Below the pieces are notes generated by a model. The model was given only the letters and a program-made list of their open reading frames with translations, did no database searches and was not told the DNA's origin. Source: Flavobacteriales bacterium (lineage in GTDB: Bacteria; Bacteroidota; Bacteroidia; Flavobacteriales_F; PHOS-HE28). Taken from it: a stretch of 64,000 bases of DNA. The DNA is taken from contig JADKGB010000002.1 of assembly GCA_016717225.1 (NCBI GenBank), positions 186,001 to 250,000 of the forward strand, in the 5' to 3' direction. The translations under genes were made by a program, and so were the position numbers. Below are positions 41,417 to 50,089 of this stretch, piece after piece (position 1 is the first letter of the stretch; each line of letters starts with the position of its first letter).

Positions 41417-41620
41417 ATGGGCATCCTGAAAGTGATCGAGATCCTCGCTACCAGCAAGAACAGCTGGGAAGACGCCGCAGCCAATGCTGTGAAAGAAGCC
41501 AGTAAGACCGTGCGCGGCATTCGCTCTTGCAACGTACAGAACCAGAGCGCTGTTGTGGAGAAAGGCAAGATCGTGGAGTACCGCATCAATTGTAAGATCT
41601 CCTTCGCGATCGAGAAGTGA
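41417..41620 (+). CDS. Dodecin family protein
   Basis: This is a 67-residue dodecin-like protein; such proteins form hollow dodecamers and bind flavins or CoA. The segment KVIEILATSKNSWEDAAANA is the family signature, followed by VRGIRSCNVQNQSA and VEYRINCKISFAIE. The Trp that sandwiches flavin in archaeal dodecin aligns with Ser here (GIRSCNV), so flavin binding is not assured. It is too short for most gene callers' defaults but strongly conserved. A UUCG terminator follows. Confidence 0.87.
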   Translation: MGILKVIEILATSKNSWEDAAANAVKEASKTVRGIRSCNVQNQSAVVEKGKIVEYRINCKISFAIEK

Positions 41621-41644
41621 TCGGATCCAATTGTTGATAATGGG

Positions 41645-41672
41645 AGAGGGGCTTCGGCCCCTTTTCTCTTTT
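41645..41672 (+). terminator. Terminator after the dodecin gene
   Basis: AGGGGC-TTCG-GCCCCT is a 6-bp stem with a UUCG tetraloop, extended by GAGA/TCTC-like pairing and followed by T-rich sequence. Confidence 0.85.
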
Positions 41673-41697
41673 GATTCGCAGAACCAAATAGACCCGA

Positions 41698-43278
41698 ATG
41701 CCTGTACCTGAAGATTTCAAGAAAGCCATGATCGATGGCTATACCACCGGCGGCGGGAGCATCATACTTGGCGCACCGTTGCTCAATGGAGAATGTCCGT
41801 CAGAAGCTCCGATCAGGATCCCGCTCCGCACGATGAACCGCCACGGGTTGATCGCTGGGGCCACAGGCACGGGGAAAACGAAGACGTTGCAAACCTTGGC
41901 TGAGCAGTTGAGCTTGCAGGGTGTGCCGTCATTGCTCATGGATATAAAAGGTGACTTGAGCGGCATCGCAGCGCTTGGAACGGTCAATGAGAAGATCACC
42001 GCACGCCATCAGCGTTTGGGTTTCGCGTATGAACCTGCTCAGATACCTGTGGAATTGCTCACGTTGAGCAATGAACCGGGTGCGCGTTTGCGTGCCACCG
42101 TCAGCGAATTCGGACCTGTTCTTCTCAGCCGCATTCTGGACCTGAACGAGACGCAGCAAAGTGTGTTGGCATTGGTGTTCAAGTACTGCGATGACAAAGG
42201 GATGCCCTTGCTCGACATCAAGGACATGCGCCGGGTGTTACAGTTCGTTACCCAGGAAGGGAAGGAGGACATCCAGAAAGCCTACGGATCGGTGAGCCCA
42301 GCCACGGTAAACATCATAATGCGAAAGCTGATCGAACTGGAGCAGCAAGGGGCGGAGAAGTTTTTCGGGGAACGCAGCTTCGATCCTCAGGATATGCTCG
42401 TACAGCGCGATGGGAAGGGCGTGGTCCATATCGTTCGCTTGAACGATATCCAGGATAAGCCGCAACTCTTCAGCACCTTCATGCTTTGCTTGCTGGCCGA
42501 GATCTACAGTACGTTTCCAGAGGTCGGCGACTCGGAGAAACCGAAACTCTGCCTCTTCATCGATGAAGCACATCTCATCTTCAGCACAGCGACACCAGCG
42601 CTGTTGCAACAGATCGAGACGATCATCAAATTGATCCGGTCCAAAGGCGTTGGGGTCTTCTTCTGCACACAGAACCCCATGGATGTGCCCGACAGTGTGC
42701 TGGGTCAGTTGGGCTTGAAAGTGCAACATGCATTGAGGGCATTCACCGCCAAGGACCGAACGGCTATCAAAAAAACCGCTGAGAACTACCCGCTCACTTC
42801 GTATTACAACACGGAGGAATTGCTGACTTCCCTCGGGATCGGTGAGGCCATTGTTTCCGCACTGAGCGAGAAAGGCACACCAACACCGCTTGCTCACACG
42901 CTGATGCGGGCCCCGGCAACACGGATGGACATATTGAACCCAACGGAGATCCAGACCCTGGTGAGCAATAGCGCCATGGCCCGCAAGTACAATGAAGTGA
43001 TCGATCGCGAAAGTGCTTTCGAGATCCTTGAGAAACGGCTGAAGGAGCACGAAGAGAGCGAAGCGGAAGGGGAGGAAGAAGACAAGAAGAACGATCCATC
43101 CAACACGGACTCGCGGCCTACGAAAGAAGAGCCGAGCACCTTTGAAAAGCTCAGCAAGAACACGATGGTCCGTCAAGTTGGCCGCACCGTTGCGAGTGCG
43201 CTCACGCGCGGCTTGCTCGGTGTCCTTGGGGTAAAAACCACCACCCGCCGGCGCAAGAGCCGCGGATTATTCGGATAG
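41698..43278 (+). CDS. HerA-like ATPase, DUF853 (YjgR-type)
   Basis: This is a 526-residue HerA/FtsK-superfamily ATPase. The N-terminal LLNGECPSEAPIRIPLRTMN leads to Walker A GATGTGKT (54-61); MDIKGDLSGIA follows, and Walker B is LCLFIDEAHL near residue 284. The DUF853 middle contains QNPMDVPDSVLGQLG and HALRAFTAKDRTAIK. The C-terminal 80 residues are charged and then basic (TTRRRKSRGLFG). Its role is unknown; HerA partners (NurA) are not adjacent, so a DNA-repair role is only possible. Confidence 0.88.
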   Translation: MPVPEDFKKAMIDGYTTGGGSIILGAPLLNGECPSEAPIRIPLRTMNRHGLIAGATGTGKTKTLQTLAEQLSLQGVPSLLMDIKGDLSGIAALGTVNEKITARHQRLGFAYEPAQIPVELLTLSNEPGARLRATVSEFGPVLLSRILDLNETQQSVLALVFKYCDDKGMPLLDIKDMRRVLQFVTQEGKEDIQKAYGSVSPATVNIIMRKLIELEQQGAEKFFGERSFDPQDMLVQRDGKGVVHIVRLNDIQDKPQLFSTFMLCLLAEIYSTFPEVGDSEKPKLCLFIDEAHLIFSTATPALLQQIETIIKLIRSKGVGVFFCTQNPMDVPDSVLGQLGLKVQHALRAFTAKDRTAIKKTAENYPLTSYYNTEELLTSLGIGEAIVSALSEKGTPTPLAHTLMRAPATRMDILNPTEIQTLVSNSAMARKYNEVIDRESAFEILEKRLKEHEESEAEGEEEDKKNDPSNTDSRPTKEEPSTFEKLSKNTMVRQVGRTVASALTRGLLGVLGVKTTTRRRKSRGLFG

Positions 43279-43280
43279 AC

Positions 43281-44351
43281 ATGAGAAATTCCGTGATCCT
43301 GTTTTGCCCAGCCCTGCTGCTGGCGTGTGCGGCGGCTCCGGCTCCTTATCCTGGAGCAGGGGGTGACCAAAACGATACGACAATTGAAAACCCTTCCGGG
43401 GCCGCGCGTTTGGCCCCTGGAACGTTCGTGTTCTACAACGTGGAGAATCTCTTCGATACCAACAACGACGAAGGCTCTGGCGATGACGATTTCACGCCAG
43501 AAGGAAAGCTGAAGTGGACCAATGACCGATACACCAACAAGCTGAACCGTTTGGCAGAAGCACTAACGCTTACAGGGAAAGAACTTCCATACCTGATCGG
43601 GCTTTCCGAAGTGGAAAATGCCCGGGTTGTTAAGGACTTGTCGCACGAGGATGCCTTGGCCCAGGCGCAATACAGGGTGGTTCATTTCGATTCGCCCGAT
43701 GAGCGCGGGATCGATGTGGCGCTATTGGTCGCGAAGGATCTCGGGGAAATCGTTACCCAAGAGGCGATCGCGGTGAACTTGGAAGGCGGTGATGCCACAC
43801 GCGACATTCTTCATGTTGAGATCGAAGTGAGGAGTGGCGAAAGACTGCATGTGTTCGTGAACCACTGGCCCAGCCGGCGCGAAGGGGAAGTGGAAAGCGC
43901 GCCTAAGCGAATGATCGCCGCTAAAACGTTGCGCACCAGTGTTGACCGCATCCTGGCAACAGATGCAAAGGCGCGCATTCTGATCATGGGTGACCTGAAC
44001 GACACAACCGCCAACGCCTCACTGATCGAAGGTCTTGGAACCTCGGTGGACCCCAAAGACACAAAAGCACACTTCGTTGATCTTGTTGCTGCTGACCATG
44101 GCAAATACCCTGGATCGGTAGCGCGCGACGGGGTTTGGAGCTACTTCGACCATATGATCGTAAGTCAGGGTCTGCTTCACTCGAAGGATCATGGATTGCG
44201 CGCTGTCTCGGCCGCTTCACTCAAAGAAGAACGCCTCATCTTCCATCATGAGAAGTATGGTGACCAACCGAACCGCACGTTCAGTGGTCGGGACAGTTAT
44301 CACGCCAATGGCTATAGCGATCATTTGCCTGTGGTGCTGCTGGTGGAATGA
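43281..44351 (+). CDS. Endonuclease/exonuclease/phosphatase-fold lipoprotein
   Basis: This is a 356-residue lipoprotein (MRNSVILFCPALLLAC) with an EEP catalytic domain. Motifs in order are FYNVENLFDT (Asn/Glu metal site), GLSEVENARV, NHWPSRREGE, ILIMGDLNDTT and YSDHLPVVLL (terminal Asp-His). All catalytic residues appear present. Extracytoplasmic DNase, phosphodiesterase or lipid phosphatase activity is possible. It begins 2 bp after the HerA-like gene and ends before a bidirectional terminator. Confidence 0.9.
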   Translation: MRNSVILFCPALLLACAAAPAPYPGAGGDQNDTTIENPSGAARLAPGTFVFYNVENLFDTNNDEGSGDDDFTPEGKLKWTNDRYTNKLNRLAEALTLTGKELPYLIGLSEVENARVVKDLSHEDALAQAQYRVVHFDSPDERGIDVALLVAKDLGEIVTQEAIAVNLEGGDATRDILHVEIEVRSGERLHVFVNHWPSRREGEVESAPKRMIAAKTLRTSVDRILATDAKARILIMGDLNDTTANASLIEGLGTSVDPKDTKAHFVDLVAADHGKYPGSVARDGVWSYFDHMIVSQGLLHSKDHGLRAVSAASLKEERLIFHHEKYGDQPNRTFSGRDSYHANGYSDHLPVVLLVE

Positions 44352-44352
44352 A

Positions 44353-44378
44353 GAAACCCGGCCATTGAGCCGGGTTTC
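44353..44378. terminator. Bidirectional terminator between convergent genes
   Basis: GAAACCCGGC and GCCGGGTTTC form a perfect 10-bp stem with a 6-nt loop, flanked by A and T tracts, between the EEP and metallopeptidase genes. Confidence 0.8.
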
Positions 44379-44399
44379 CTGAACTATTCATTGCAATGA

Positions 44400-45086
44400 T
44401 CAGTCGCGACTGCGGCCCATGGCCATCATCACATAGTAAACGAGCGTTGCGATAGAACCGATCGCGGCCACTACGTACGTGCGGGCCGCCCATTTCAAGG
44501 AGTCTTCGCTCATGGCGAATTCACTCGTGGTAACCACACCGTTGCGCTTGATCCAAGCCAAAGCCCGGTTGCTTGCGTCATATTCCACTGGCAGTGTTAT
44601 CAGGCTGAACAAGGTGGTAAAGGCGAAAAGGCCCACACCCGCCCAAAGCAGCGTTGTACCGAACGACGAGGTGAGCATAATACCTGCGAGAATGACCCAT
44701 TGCATGAATTTGCTGCTCACGTTCACGATCGGAACCAGTGAACTCCGCATGGCTAGCCACTGATAGGCCGTTGCATGTTGCACAGCATGCCCACATTCGT
44801 GAGCGGCAACTGCAGCGGCAGCAGCATTTCTGCCGTGATAGACAGGTTCGCTCAGGTTCACGGTCTTGTTCGCCGGGTTGTAGTGATCTGTCAATTGCCC
44901 AGGCACACTGATCACTTTTACATCCCGGATCCCACTGTCGTTCAGCATTTGCGTCGCGATCTCAGCACCGCTCATTCCGTTGCTGAGCGGGGTTGCGCTG
45001 TACTTCTTGAAACGGCTCTTCAATTGCTGGCTTACCAGCATACTCACCAGCATCATAACGATACCGATGATCCAAGCTCCCATCAT
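44400..45086 (-). CDS. YugP-type membrane zinc metallopeptidase
   Basis: This 228-residue protein has an N-terminal helix (IIGIVMMLVSMLVSQQLKSR), the zinc site H96-E97-x2-H100 (AAHECGHAVQHA), and two or three membrane segments (VILAGIMLTSSFGTTLLWAG). EYDASNRALAWI provides a further conserved acidic residue near the end, as in YugP (DUF2357-type neutral zinc peptidase family). Natural substrates are unknown. Two ATGs lie 3 bp apart at the start. Confidence 0.9.
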   Translation of the reverse strand: MMGAWIIGIVMMLVSMLVSQQLKSRFKKYSATPLSNGMSGAEIATQMLNDSGIRDVKVISVPGQLTDHYNPANKTVNLSEPVYHGRNAAAAAVAAHECGHAVQHATAYQWLAMRSSLVPIVNVSSKFMQWVILAGIMLTSSFGTTLLWAGVGLFAFTTLFSLITLPVEYDASNRALAWIKRNGVVTTSEFAMSEDSLKWAARTYVVAAIGSIATLVYYVMMAMGRSRD

Positions 45087-45173
45087 GGTTTATTCTGTTT
45101 TGGTTGCACCACATTGACAAACACAGCGCCGACTTGTTCAATACGTCAAGCTGGCAGACTCCCAAAAGCTTGA

Positions 45174-45758
45174 CTAATCGTGATCCTCCAGATCGGCCTT
45201 CTTGATCTCTTCGTCCAAGATCTCCTCGATCCGTTTGCGCGCCATTTCGTCCAACTTTTCGTTCGTTTGGGCCTGCTTCTTCATAAAGCGGAACATCGCG
45301 TTCTTCTTGATCTCATAGGCCGTGTACACCGTGAAGTCCTGCGTGGTCTCGTTCAAGCGGATCTCCTCACCGATCTTGCGCAGGTCACCGATCTGTGTGC
45401 TCATTACCTCGCGCACCAGCGTTTGGAACTTGTCCGCCACCTCGGCATTCTGTGCGTTCTCGGTTTGCCCTAAATACTGATCGGTTACCGCTCGGATGTT
45501 CGTGCCTACCTGGCTGGCGAGCTGGTTCTTAGCATCAATATCGCTCTTGCCACGGGCGATGTTCTGCTTCACGCTTACCCCGGTCCCCGTTCCTCGGAAG
45601 AATCGGTTATTACTCATGTACTTGTTCCCGGAGAAAGGGGCTTCCACCTTGACACCAGCGGTTGTTGGCTTATTGCTTTTACAGGCTGGAAAGGCCAGAA
45701 AAAGTGCCATTAGGACGGCAATGCCAGGGGTTGAATAGAGGGGACGGGTCATAGTCAT
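45174..45758 (-). CDS. LPP20-like lipoprotein
   Basis: This 194-residue lipoprotein starts MTMTRPLYS, then STPGIAVLMALFLAFPAC; the lipobox is FPAC. The mature portion has GVSVKQNIARGKSDIDAKNQ, followed by LASQVGTNIRAVTDQYL and a TVYTAYEIKK strand, which is the LPP20 (Helicobacter) alpha/beta pattern. The C-terminus is acidic and helical (RIEEILDEEIKKADLEDHD). Function is unknown. A longer frame to 46019 overlaps the divergent SRPBCC gene and is rejected. Confidence 0.8.
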   Translation of the reverse strand: MTMTRPLYSTPGIAVLMALFLAFPACKSNKPTTAGVKVEAPFSGNKYMSNNRFFRGTGTGVSVKQNIARGKSDIDAKNQLASQVGTNIRAVTDQYLGQTENAQNAEVADKFQTLVREVMSTQIGDLRKIGEEIRLNETTQDFTVYTAYEIKKNAMFRFMKKQAQTNEKLDEMARKRIEEILDEEIKKADLEDHD

Positions 45759-45903
45759 CGTGTTCGTGCGCTGCGAGTTGATCCAGAGCGGTTCGCACAA
45801 AGAAAACACCATGCCACAGCATATGTTGCAGAAATGAACCTTATTGCCATATTTCGGAAAATCCACCCACAAAACACCAGCGTCAGGCAATGCCGCACTG
45901 AAC

Positions 45904-46947
45904 ATGAGAGCTCTAAAAACCATCGGTATCATTCTGCTGGCCTTGGTAGCCATTGTGCTTGCCATGGCCGCTTTCGGAAAAAAGGACTTCCGTGTTGAAC
46001 GATCGATCACCATCAACACACCGGCAAGTGCCGTCTATGTGAACTTGAATACACTGGCGGGCATGGACAAGTGGGGACCTTGGAAGGAAATGGAGCATAA
46101 CATGACCTCAACTCTTTCGGGTAGCCCGGATGGTCAAGTGGGTGCGATAAGCCACTGGAAAAGCGACGAAAGTGAGGGAGAGATGGAATTGGCAGAGTTG
46201 GTCCAAGACAAGCATGTGACCACGAAATTGCGTTTCATTTCTCCTTGGGCGGCGAACAACGAAGGCACTTACGACCTGGTGGCCGATGGAGAAAACACCA
46301 AAGCAACATGGGCCATGAGCGGGCAGAACAATTTCATGGCGCGCGTCATGGGCGTGTTCATGGACATGGACAAAATGGTAGGCCCCATGTTCGAAAAGGG
46401 ATTGACCAATTTGAAAGCTCTGTCAGAAAAGGAGCATGCCGAGGCCATGGCGAAAGCACCTGCCGAAAGCAACATAGAAGTAATGATCGGTGATCGCCCA
46501 ACAGCCATGTATGTCGGCATCAAAAGCGACCCGAAAATGCCGCAGGCCGGGGTGGGCGACTTTTTCATGAAGAACACGCCCAAGGTGTATGAAGCACTAG
46601 GGAAAGCCGGAGTGAAACCTGCTGGTCCATTGTGCGGGATCTACTACGATTGGGATACCGAACATGGCACTACGTCGATGATGGTTTGTGTTCCTGTTGC
46701 AGAAAAGTCGACCATCGCTGGAATGGCGAACGAAAGCATCCCTGAGGGTAAGGCCTATTGGACGGTTCTACGCGGCGGTGATTCCGGCCAAATGGCCGCA
46801 CATACTGCAGTTGACAGCAAGGTCACAGCCGATGGCATGATGATCGGGGGCGCTGTGCTCGAAGAATACGTTGTGAGCCGCGGAACAGAAGCGGACTCAA
46901 CAAAGTGGGTGACAAACATCATCTACATGGTGAAGCCCAAGAGCTAG
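45904..46947 (+). CDS. SRPBCC domain plus GyrI-like domain protein
   Basis: This is a 347-residue two-domain protein after a membrane anchor or signal (ALKTIGIILLALVAIVLAMA). Residues about 30-175 are SRPBCC-like (FRVERSITINTPASAVYVNL, ATWAMSGQNNFMARVMGVFM), and about 200-347 are GyrI-like (RPTAMYVGIKSDPK, GIYYDWDTEHGTTSMMVCVP, GKAYWTVLRGGDSGQM). Both domains bind small hydrophobic ligands in other proteins. No DNA-binding region is present, so it is not an AraC-type regulator. A terminator follows. Confidence 0.85.
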   Translation: MRALKTIGIILLALVAIVLAMAAFGKKDFRVERSITINTPASAVYVNLNTLAGMDKWGPWKEMEHNMTSTLSGSPDGQVGAISHWKSDESEGEMELAELVQDKHVTTKLRFISPWAANNEGTYDLVADGENTKATWAMSGQNNFMARVMGVFMDMDKMVGPMFEKGLTNLKALSEKEHAEAMAKAPAESNIEVMIGDRPTAMYVGIKSDPKMPQAGVGDFFMKNTPKVYEALGKAGVKPAGPLCGIYYDWDTEHGTTSMMVCVPVAEKSTIAGMANESIPEGKAYWTVLRGGDSGQMAAHTAVDSKVTADGMMIGGAVLEEYVVSRGTEADSTKWVTNIIYMVKPKS

Positions 46948-46962
46948 CGGACCCAACCTCTT

Positions 46963-46992
46963 GAAAAACCCGGCCGTTGAGTCGGGTTTTTC
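46963..46992 (+). terminator. Terminator after the SRPBCC/GyrI gene
   Basis: GAAAAACCCGGC and GTCGGGTTTTTC pair (one G-T) around a six-base loop. Its core resembles the terminator at 44353-44378. Confidence 0.8.
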
Positions 46993-47183
46993 ATCTTAGA
47001 GCCTGTTTGGGATCTCTTCAAACTCGTCCCCCGGTCTCTTTTCCAGGCCGGAAGGAGTTTCCGCGGAAACATCCTCGGGTCCTTCGTTCAAGGGGCAACA
47101 GGCTCTATGATCCAGCTTTGCGTTGTTGATGATGGCACTCATACCACATTGGCAACGCTCGATCATGAGGTCACCTTCGCAGC

Positions 47184-48233
47184 ATGTCCTTGTCGATCAG
47201 CATTTGCCGATACAGGTTGTTGTTCAAACACCCGTTCGGTACAGCGCATGGCTTACGCGAAGGAACAGATGCCTTGTTCATACGAATGGGAGAAAGCGGC
47301 TTTGTCGGTTACGGTGAGGTGACGCTACCGCCGTATTTGAAAGAATCCATCTCCGGCGCCGTCGAAGTACTCAATTCCATAGTCGCAAAGCAGGCTTGGA
47401 ATGGTGAGCGTTTATTGGAGGCACTCGACAACCTGCCGGAATTGAACGAGCGTACGAACGGATGCCGGGCAGGGCTGCACACAGCTTTGATCGACCTGTT
47501 AGCAAAGCAGCGTCAACTACCTGCTGGAAAGCTACTTGATATCAACAAGAGGAAGTCGCCGATCACACTAATGACCTTGGGGATATCACCGATCAACCAG
47601 GTTGCTCTCAAGCTGAACGAGCTCCCGATGAGCGGTGCTTTGAAACTGAAAGCCGGAGACGCTGAAGGCGCTGCCAGGATCCGGTTGATCGGCCAGCTTG
47701 ATCAGAGGCGTTTATTCATAGATGGTAACCAAGGCTTGAATTCCGTGCTGGAGGCAAAAACTCTGGTACAAGGCATTGATCCAGAGCGGATCTTGGGATT
47801 CGAGCAACCGTTCGGACAAGATGGTGATGGGAAAAACGTGGAATTGAGCCGGGATCTGGGAATTGATGTGTTCGCGGACGAATCCATTCAGAATATGGGC
47901 GAGTTGGAGGAAAAAGCGTCACAATTCACCGGTGTGAATCTGAAATTGATGAAATGTGGCGGCTTGGACCGTGCCAAGGCGATGGCTGATCGAGCCCGGT
48001 CAAAGGGCTTGAAAGTGATGCTCGGCAGCATGAGCGAAAGTTCGCTTGGTTGTACGGCGATGGCTCAGTTAGCGGGCGGGGCGGACATTGTGGATCTAGA
48101 CGGCCCATGGCTGATCAAGAACGATCCATTCAGTGGAATAGCAATGGAGCATGGAAGATTGATCGTACCGAATGGACCAGGTATCGGAGCCAACCTCCGG
48201 GCCGAGCTTGAATTCAGCCCAATCTGCGCATAA
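47184..48233 (+). CDS. Dipeptide (L-Ala-D/L-Glu-type) epimerase
   Basis: This is an enolase-superfamily enzyme of 349 residues that epimerises dipeptides released from peptidoglycan. The catalytic lysines are K154/K156 in ALKLKAGD and K254 in NLKLMKCGG. Metal ligands are D180 (FIDGNQG), E207 (FEQPF) and D232 (FADES), all present. The N-terminal capping domain (RYRLLFKHPFGTAHG) is normal. Side-chain specificity cannot be read from sequence. The 236-bp gap upstream holds the previous terminator and no other supported feature. Confidence 0.9.
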   Translation: MSLSISICRYRLLFKHPFGTAHGLREGTDALFIRMGESGFVGYGEVTLPPYLKESISGAVEVLNSIVAKQAWNGERLLEALDNLPELNERTNGCRAGLHTALIDLLAKQRQLPAGKLLDINKRKSPITLMTLGISPINQVALKLNELPMSGALKLKAGDAEGAARIRLIGQLDQRRLFIDGNQGLNSVLEAKTLVQGIDPERILGFEQPFGQDGDGKNVELSRDLGIDVFADESIQNMGELEEKASQFTGVNLKLMKCGGLDRAKAMADRARSKGLKVMLGSMSESSLGCTAMAQLAGGADIVDLDGPWLIKNDPFSGIAMEHGRLIVPNGPGIGANLRAELEFSPICA

Positions 48234-48321
48234 TTTATATTATGTTAAGTTGTATTTATACATCCAACCCCGCTACATCCCTGTGCTGGCTTCACTTTCT
48301 ACATACCCGTAGGAAAGCCTC

Positions 48322-48330
48322 TACATTTGG
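48322..48330 (+). promoter_or_regulatory. Possible -7 box of the DEAD-box helicase gene (TACATTTGG)
   Basis: TACATTTGG fits TAnnTTTG fully. If used, the helicase mRNA would carry a leader of roughly 165 nt before the ATG at 48503, which includes a CCGGTT/AACCGG hairpin at about 48361-48375. Confidence 0.45.
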
Positions 48331-48502
48331 CCCGCCCTAAGCGCCAAAGCATTCGCCTCCCCGGTTCCAACCGGTTCTGCATCTGACCAGGCGCCATCTC
48401 CAGCGGATCATTGTGCGCCGGACCGATCGCAGGGCTTTTCCCAAAACACCTTATGCGTGTGCAGGATCCAATGAACCTGTACCGCGCCCTTGAAGCATAT
48501 TC

Positions 48503-50020
48503 ATGCATCAACCTTCCTTTGACAAGCTCGATCTGATCGAGCCAATTATGAAAGCCCTTCAGACTGAAGGCTACACAACGCCCACGCCTATCCAGGCCCA
48601 GGCTATTCCTTATTTGCTCGAAGGCCGCGATCTTTTGGGTTGCGCCCAAACCGGCACTGGAAAAACCGCCGCATTCGCCATCCCGATGATCCAGCGGATG
48701 GTAACGAACCCGTTGCCCGCGCAAAGTGGCCCGCGCCGTCCGATCCGAGCGCTCGTGCTCACACCAACCCGGGAACTTGCTATTCAGATCGAAGAAAGCT
48801 TCCGCGCTTATGGTCGTAATACCAACCTGAAGTACACCGTGATCTTCGGTGGTGTCGGCCAAAAGCCACAGACAGATGCACTGCGCTCTGGGATCGATGT
48901 ACTCATCGCCACCCCAGGCCGATTGCTCGATCTGATGAACCAAGGCTACGTGAACCTGCGCACCATCGAGTTCTTCGTACTGGACGAAGCCGACCGGATG
49001 TTGGATATGGGTTTCATCCACGACGTCCGCAAGGTGATCACCGTGATCCCGCCCAAGCGCCAAACACTGTTCTTCAGCGCTACCATGCCCCCGGAGATCC
49101 AGCGGTTGTCGGCCTCTATTCTCACCAACCCGGTGAAGGTGGAAGTAACACCGGCAGCTACCACGGCTGAAACCGTTCAGCAGCAGATCTACTTCGTGGA
49201 CAAGGTGAACAAGGGCGCACTCCTCACCCACCTGATCAAATCGATGGACATTCAGCAAGCGCTGGTGTTCACGCGTACCAAACACGGGGCCGACAAGCTG
49301 TGCAAGGTGCTGGAAAAAGCAGGTATCCGGGCGGAAGCCATTCACGGCAACAAGGCCCAGAACGCGCGCCAGCGTGCGCTTGCGAATTTCAAGGAGAAGA
49401 AGATCCGCGCTTTGGTGGCCACTGATATCGCTGCTCGCGGGATCGATATTGACATGCTTGGCCACGTGGTGAACTTCGAGCTCCCGAACATTCCGGAATC
49501 GTACGTACACCGCATCGGACGCACAGGTCGTGCAGGTGCCAGCGGGTTGGCTATTTCGTTCTGCGATCAAGAAGAGACGGAGTACTTGCGCGATATCCAA
49601 AAACTCATCAAGCGTGAGTTGCCGGTTATCGAAGAACATCCATTCCCCATGCAAGGCGGCACACCGGTGGTGGATCCAGGCCGCAGGCAACAACATGGCC
49701 AACGCCAGCATCAACAGCGCCAGCAGCAGCCTCGTCGTGAGCAACAGCGATCTAGTGGCCCACGCGAGCAAGGTCCCCGGCCTCCGCAACAGCAACGTGG
49801 CGGTAGCCCTGCGCAACCCCGACCCGCGCGCCCTCAGGAACGCCAACCAGAACGTGAAAGCACAGGTGCCAAGGACTTTGCAACGCTTACAGCGGAACTG
49901 ATGCGTGACGCGGACCAGGCTTTCGGCGGTAAGACAAATGCACCCGAGAAGCCCGCAGGCGGCGGAAACCAAAGTGGCGGTCGCAATGATCGTCGTCGCT
50001 TCCGTGGTCCCCGGCGTTAG
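48503..50020 (+). CDS. rhlE: DEAD-box ATP-dependent RNA helicase (RhlE-like)
   Basis: This is a 505-residue RNA helicase. The Q motif precedes motif I AQTGTGKT (48-55); motif Ia is LVLTPTRELAIQIEE, motif II VLDEADRMLDMGF, motif III FSAT, motif VI HRIGRTGRAG. Two RecA domains span about 1-370. The tail (about 380-505) is a low-complexity, Gln/Arg/Pro/Gly-rich segment with QRQHQQRQQQ and SGGRNDRRRFRGPRR, likely an RNA-binding, condensate-prone tail. Such genes are commonly cold-regulated, and a long leader is compatible. A strong palindromic terminator follows. Confidence 0.95.
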   Translation: MHQPSFDKLDLIEPIMKALQTEGYTTPTPIQAQAIPYLLEGRDLLGCAQTGTGKTAAFAIPMIQRMVTNPLPAQSGPRRPIRALVLTPTRELAIQIEESFRAYGRNTNLKYTVIFGGVGQKPQTDALRSGIDVLIATPGRLLDLMNQGYVNLRTIEFFVLDEADRMLDMGFIHDVRKVITVIPPKRQTLFFSATMPPEIQRLSASILTNPVKVEVTPAATTAETVQQQIYFVDKVNKGALLTHLIKSMDIQQALVFTRTKHGADKLCKVLEKAGIRAEAIHGNKAQNARQRALANFKEKKIRALVATDIAARGIDIDMLGHVVNFELPNIPESYVHRIGRTGRAGASGLAISFCDQEETEYLRDIQKLIKRELPVIEEHPFPMQGGTPVVDPGRRQQHGQRQHQQRQQQPRREQQRSSGPREQGPRPPQQQRGGSPAQPRPARPQERQPERESTGAKDFATLTAELMRDADQAFGGKTNAPEKPAGGGNQSGGRNDRRRFRGPRR

Positions 50021-50042
50021 GGGATAATTATCCTCCAAGAAA

Positions 50043-50073
50043 AAAGCGCGAAGGGATATCCTTCGCGCTTTTG
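50043..50073. terminator. Bidirectional terminator after the DEAD-box gene
   Basis: AAAAGCGCGAAGG and CCTTCGCGCTTTT form a 13-bp perfect stem around a short GATAT loop between two convergent genes. Confidence 0.9.
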
Positions 50074-50089
50074 CTTTCAGTATCTCTCG

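Noticed and set aside
48299..50038. A 579-residue open frame antisense to the DEAD-box helicase gene
   Set aside because: It is a shadow of a clear helicase; its translation is Arg/His/Cys-rich with no domain and no conserved motif.
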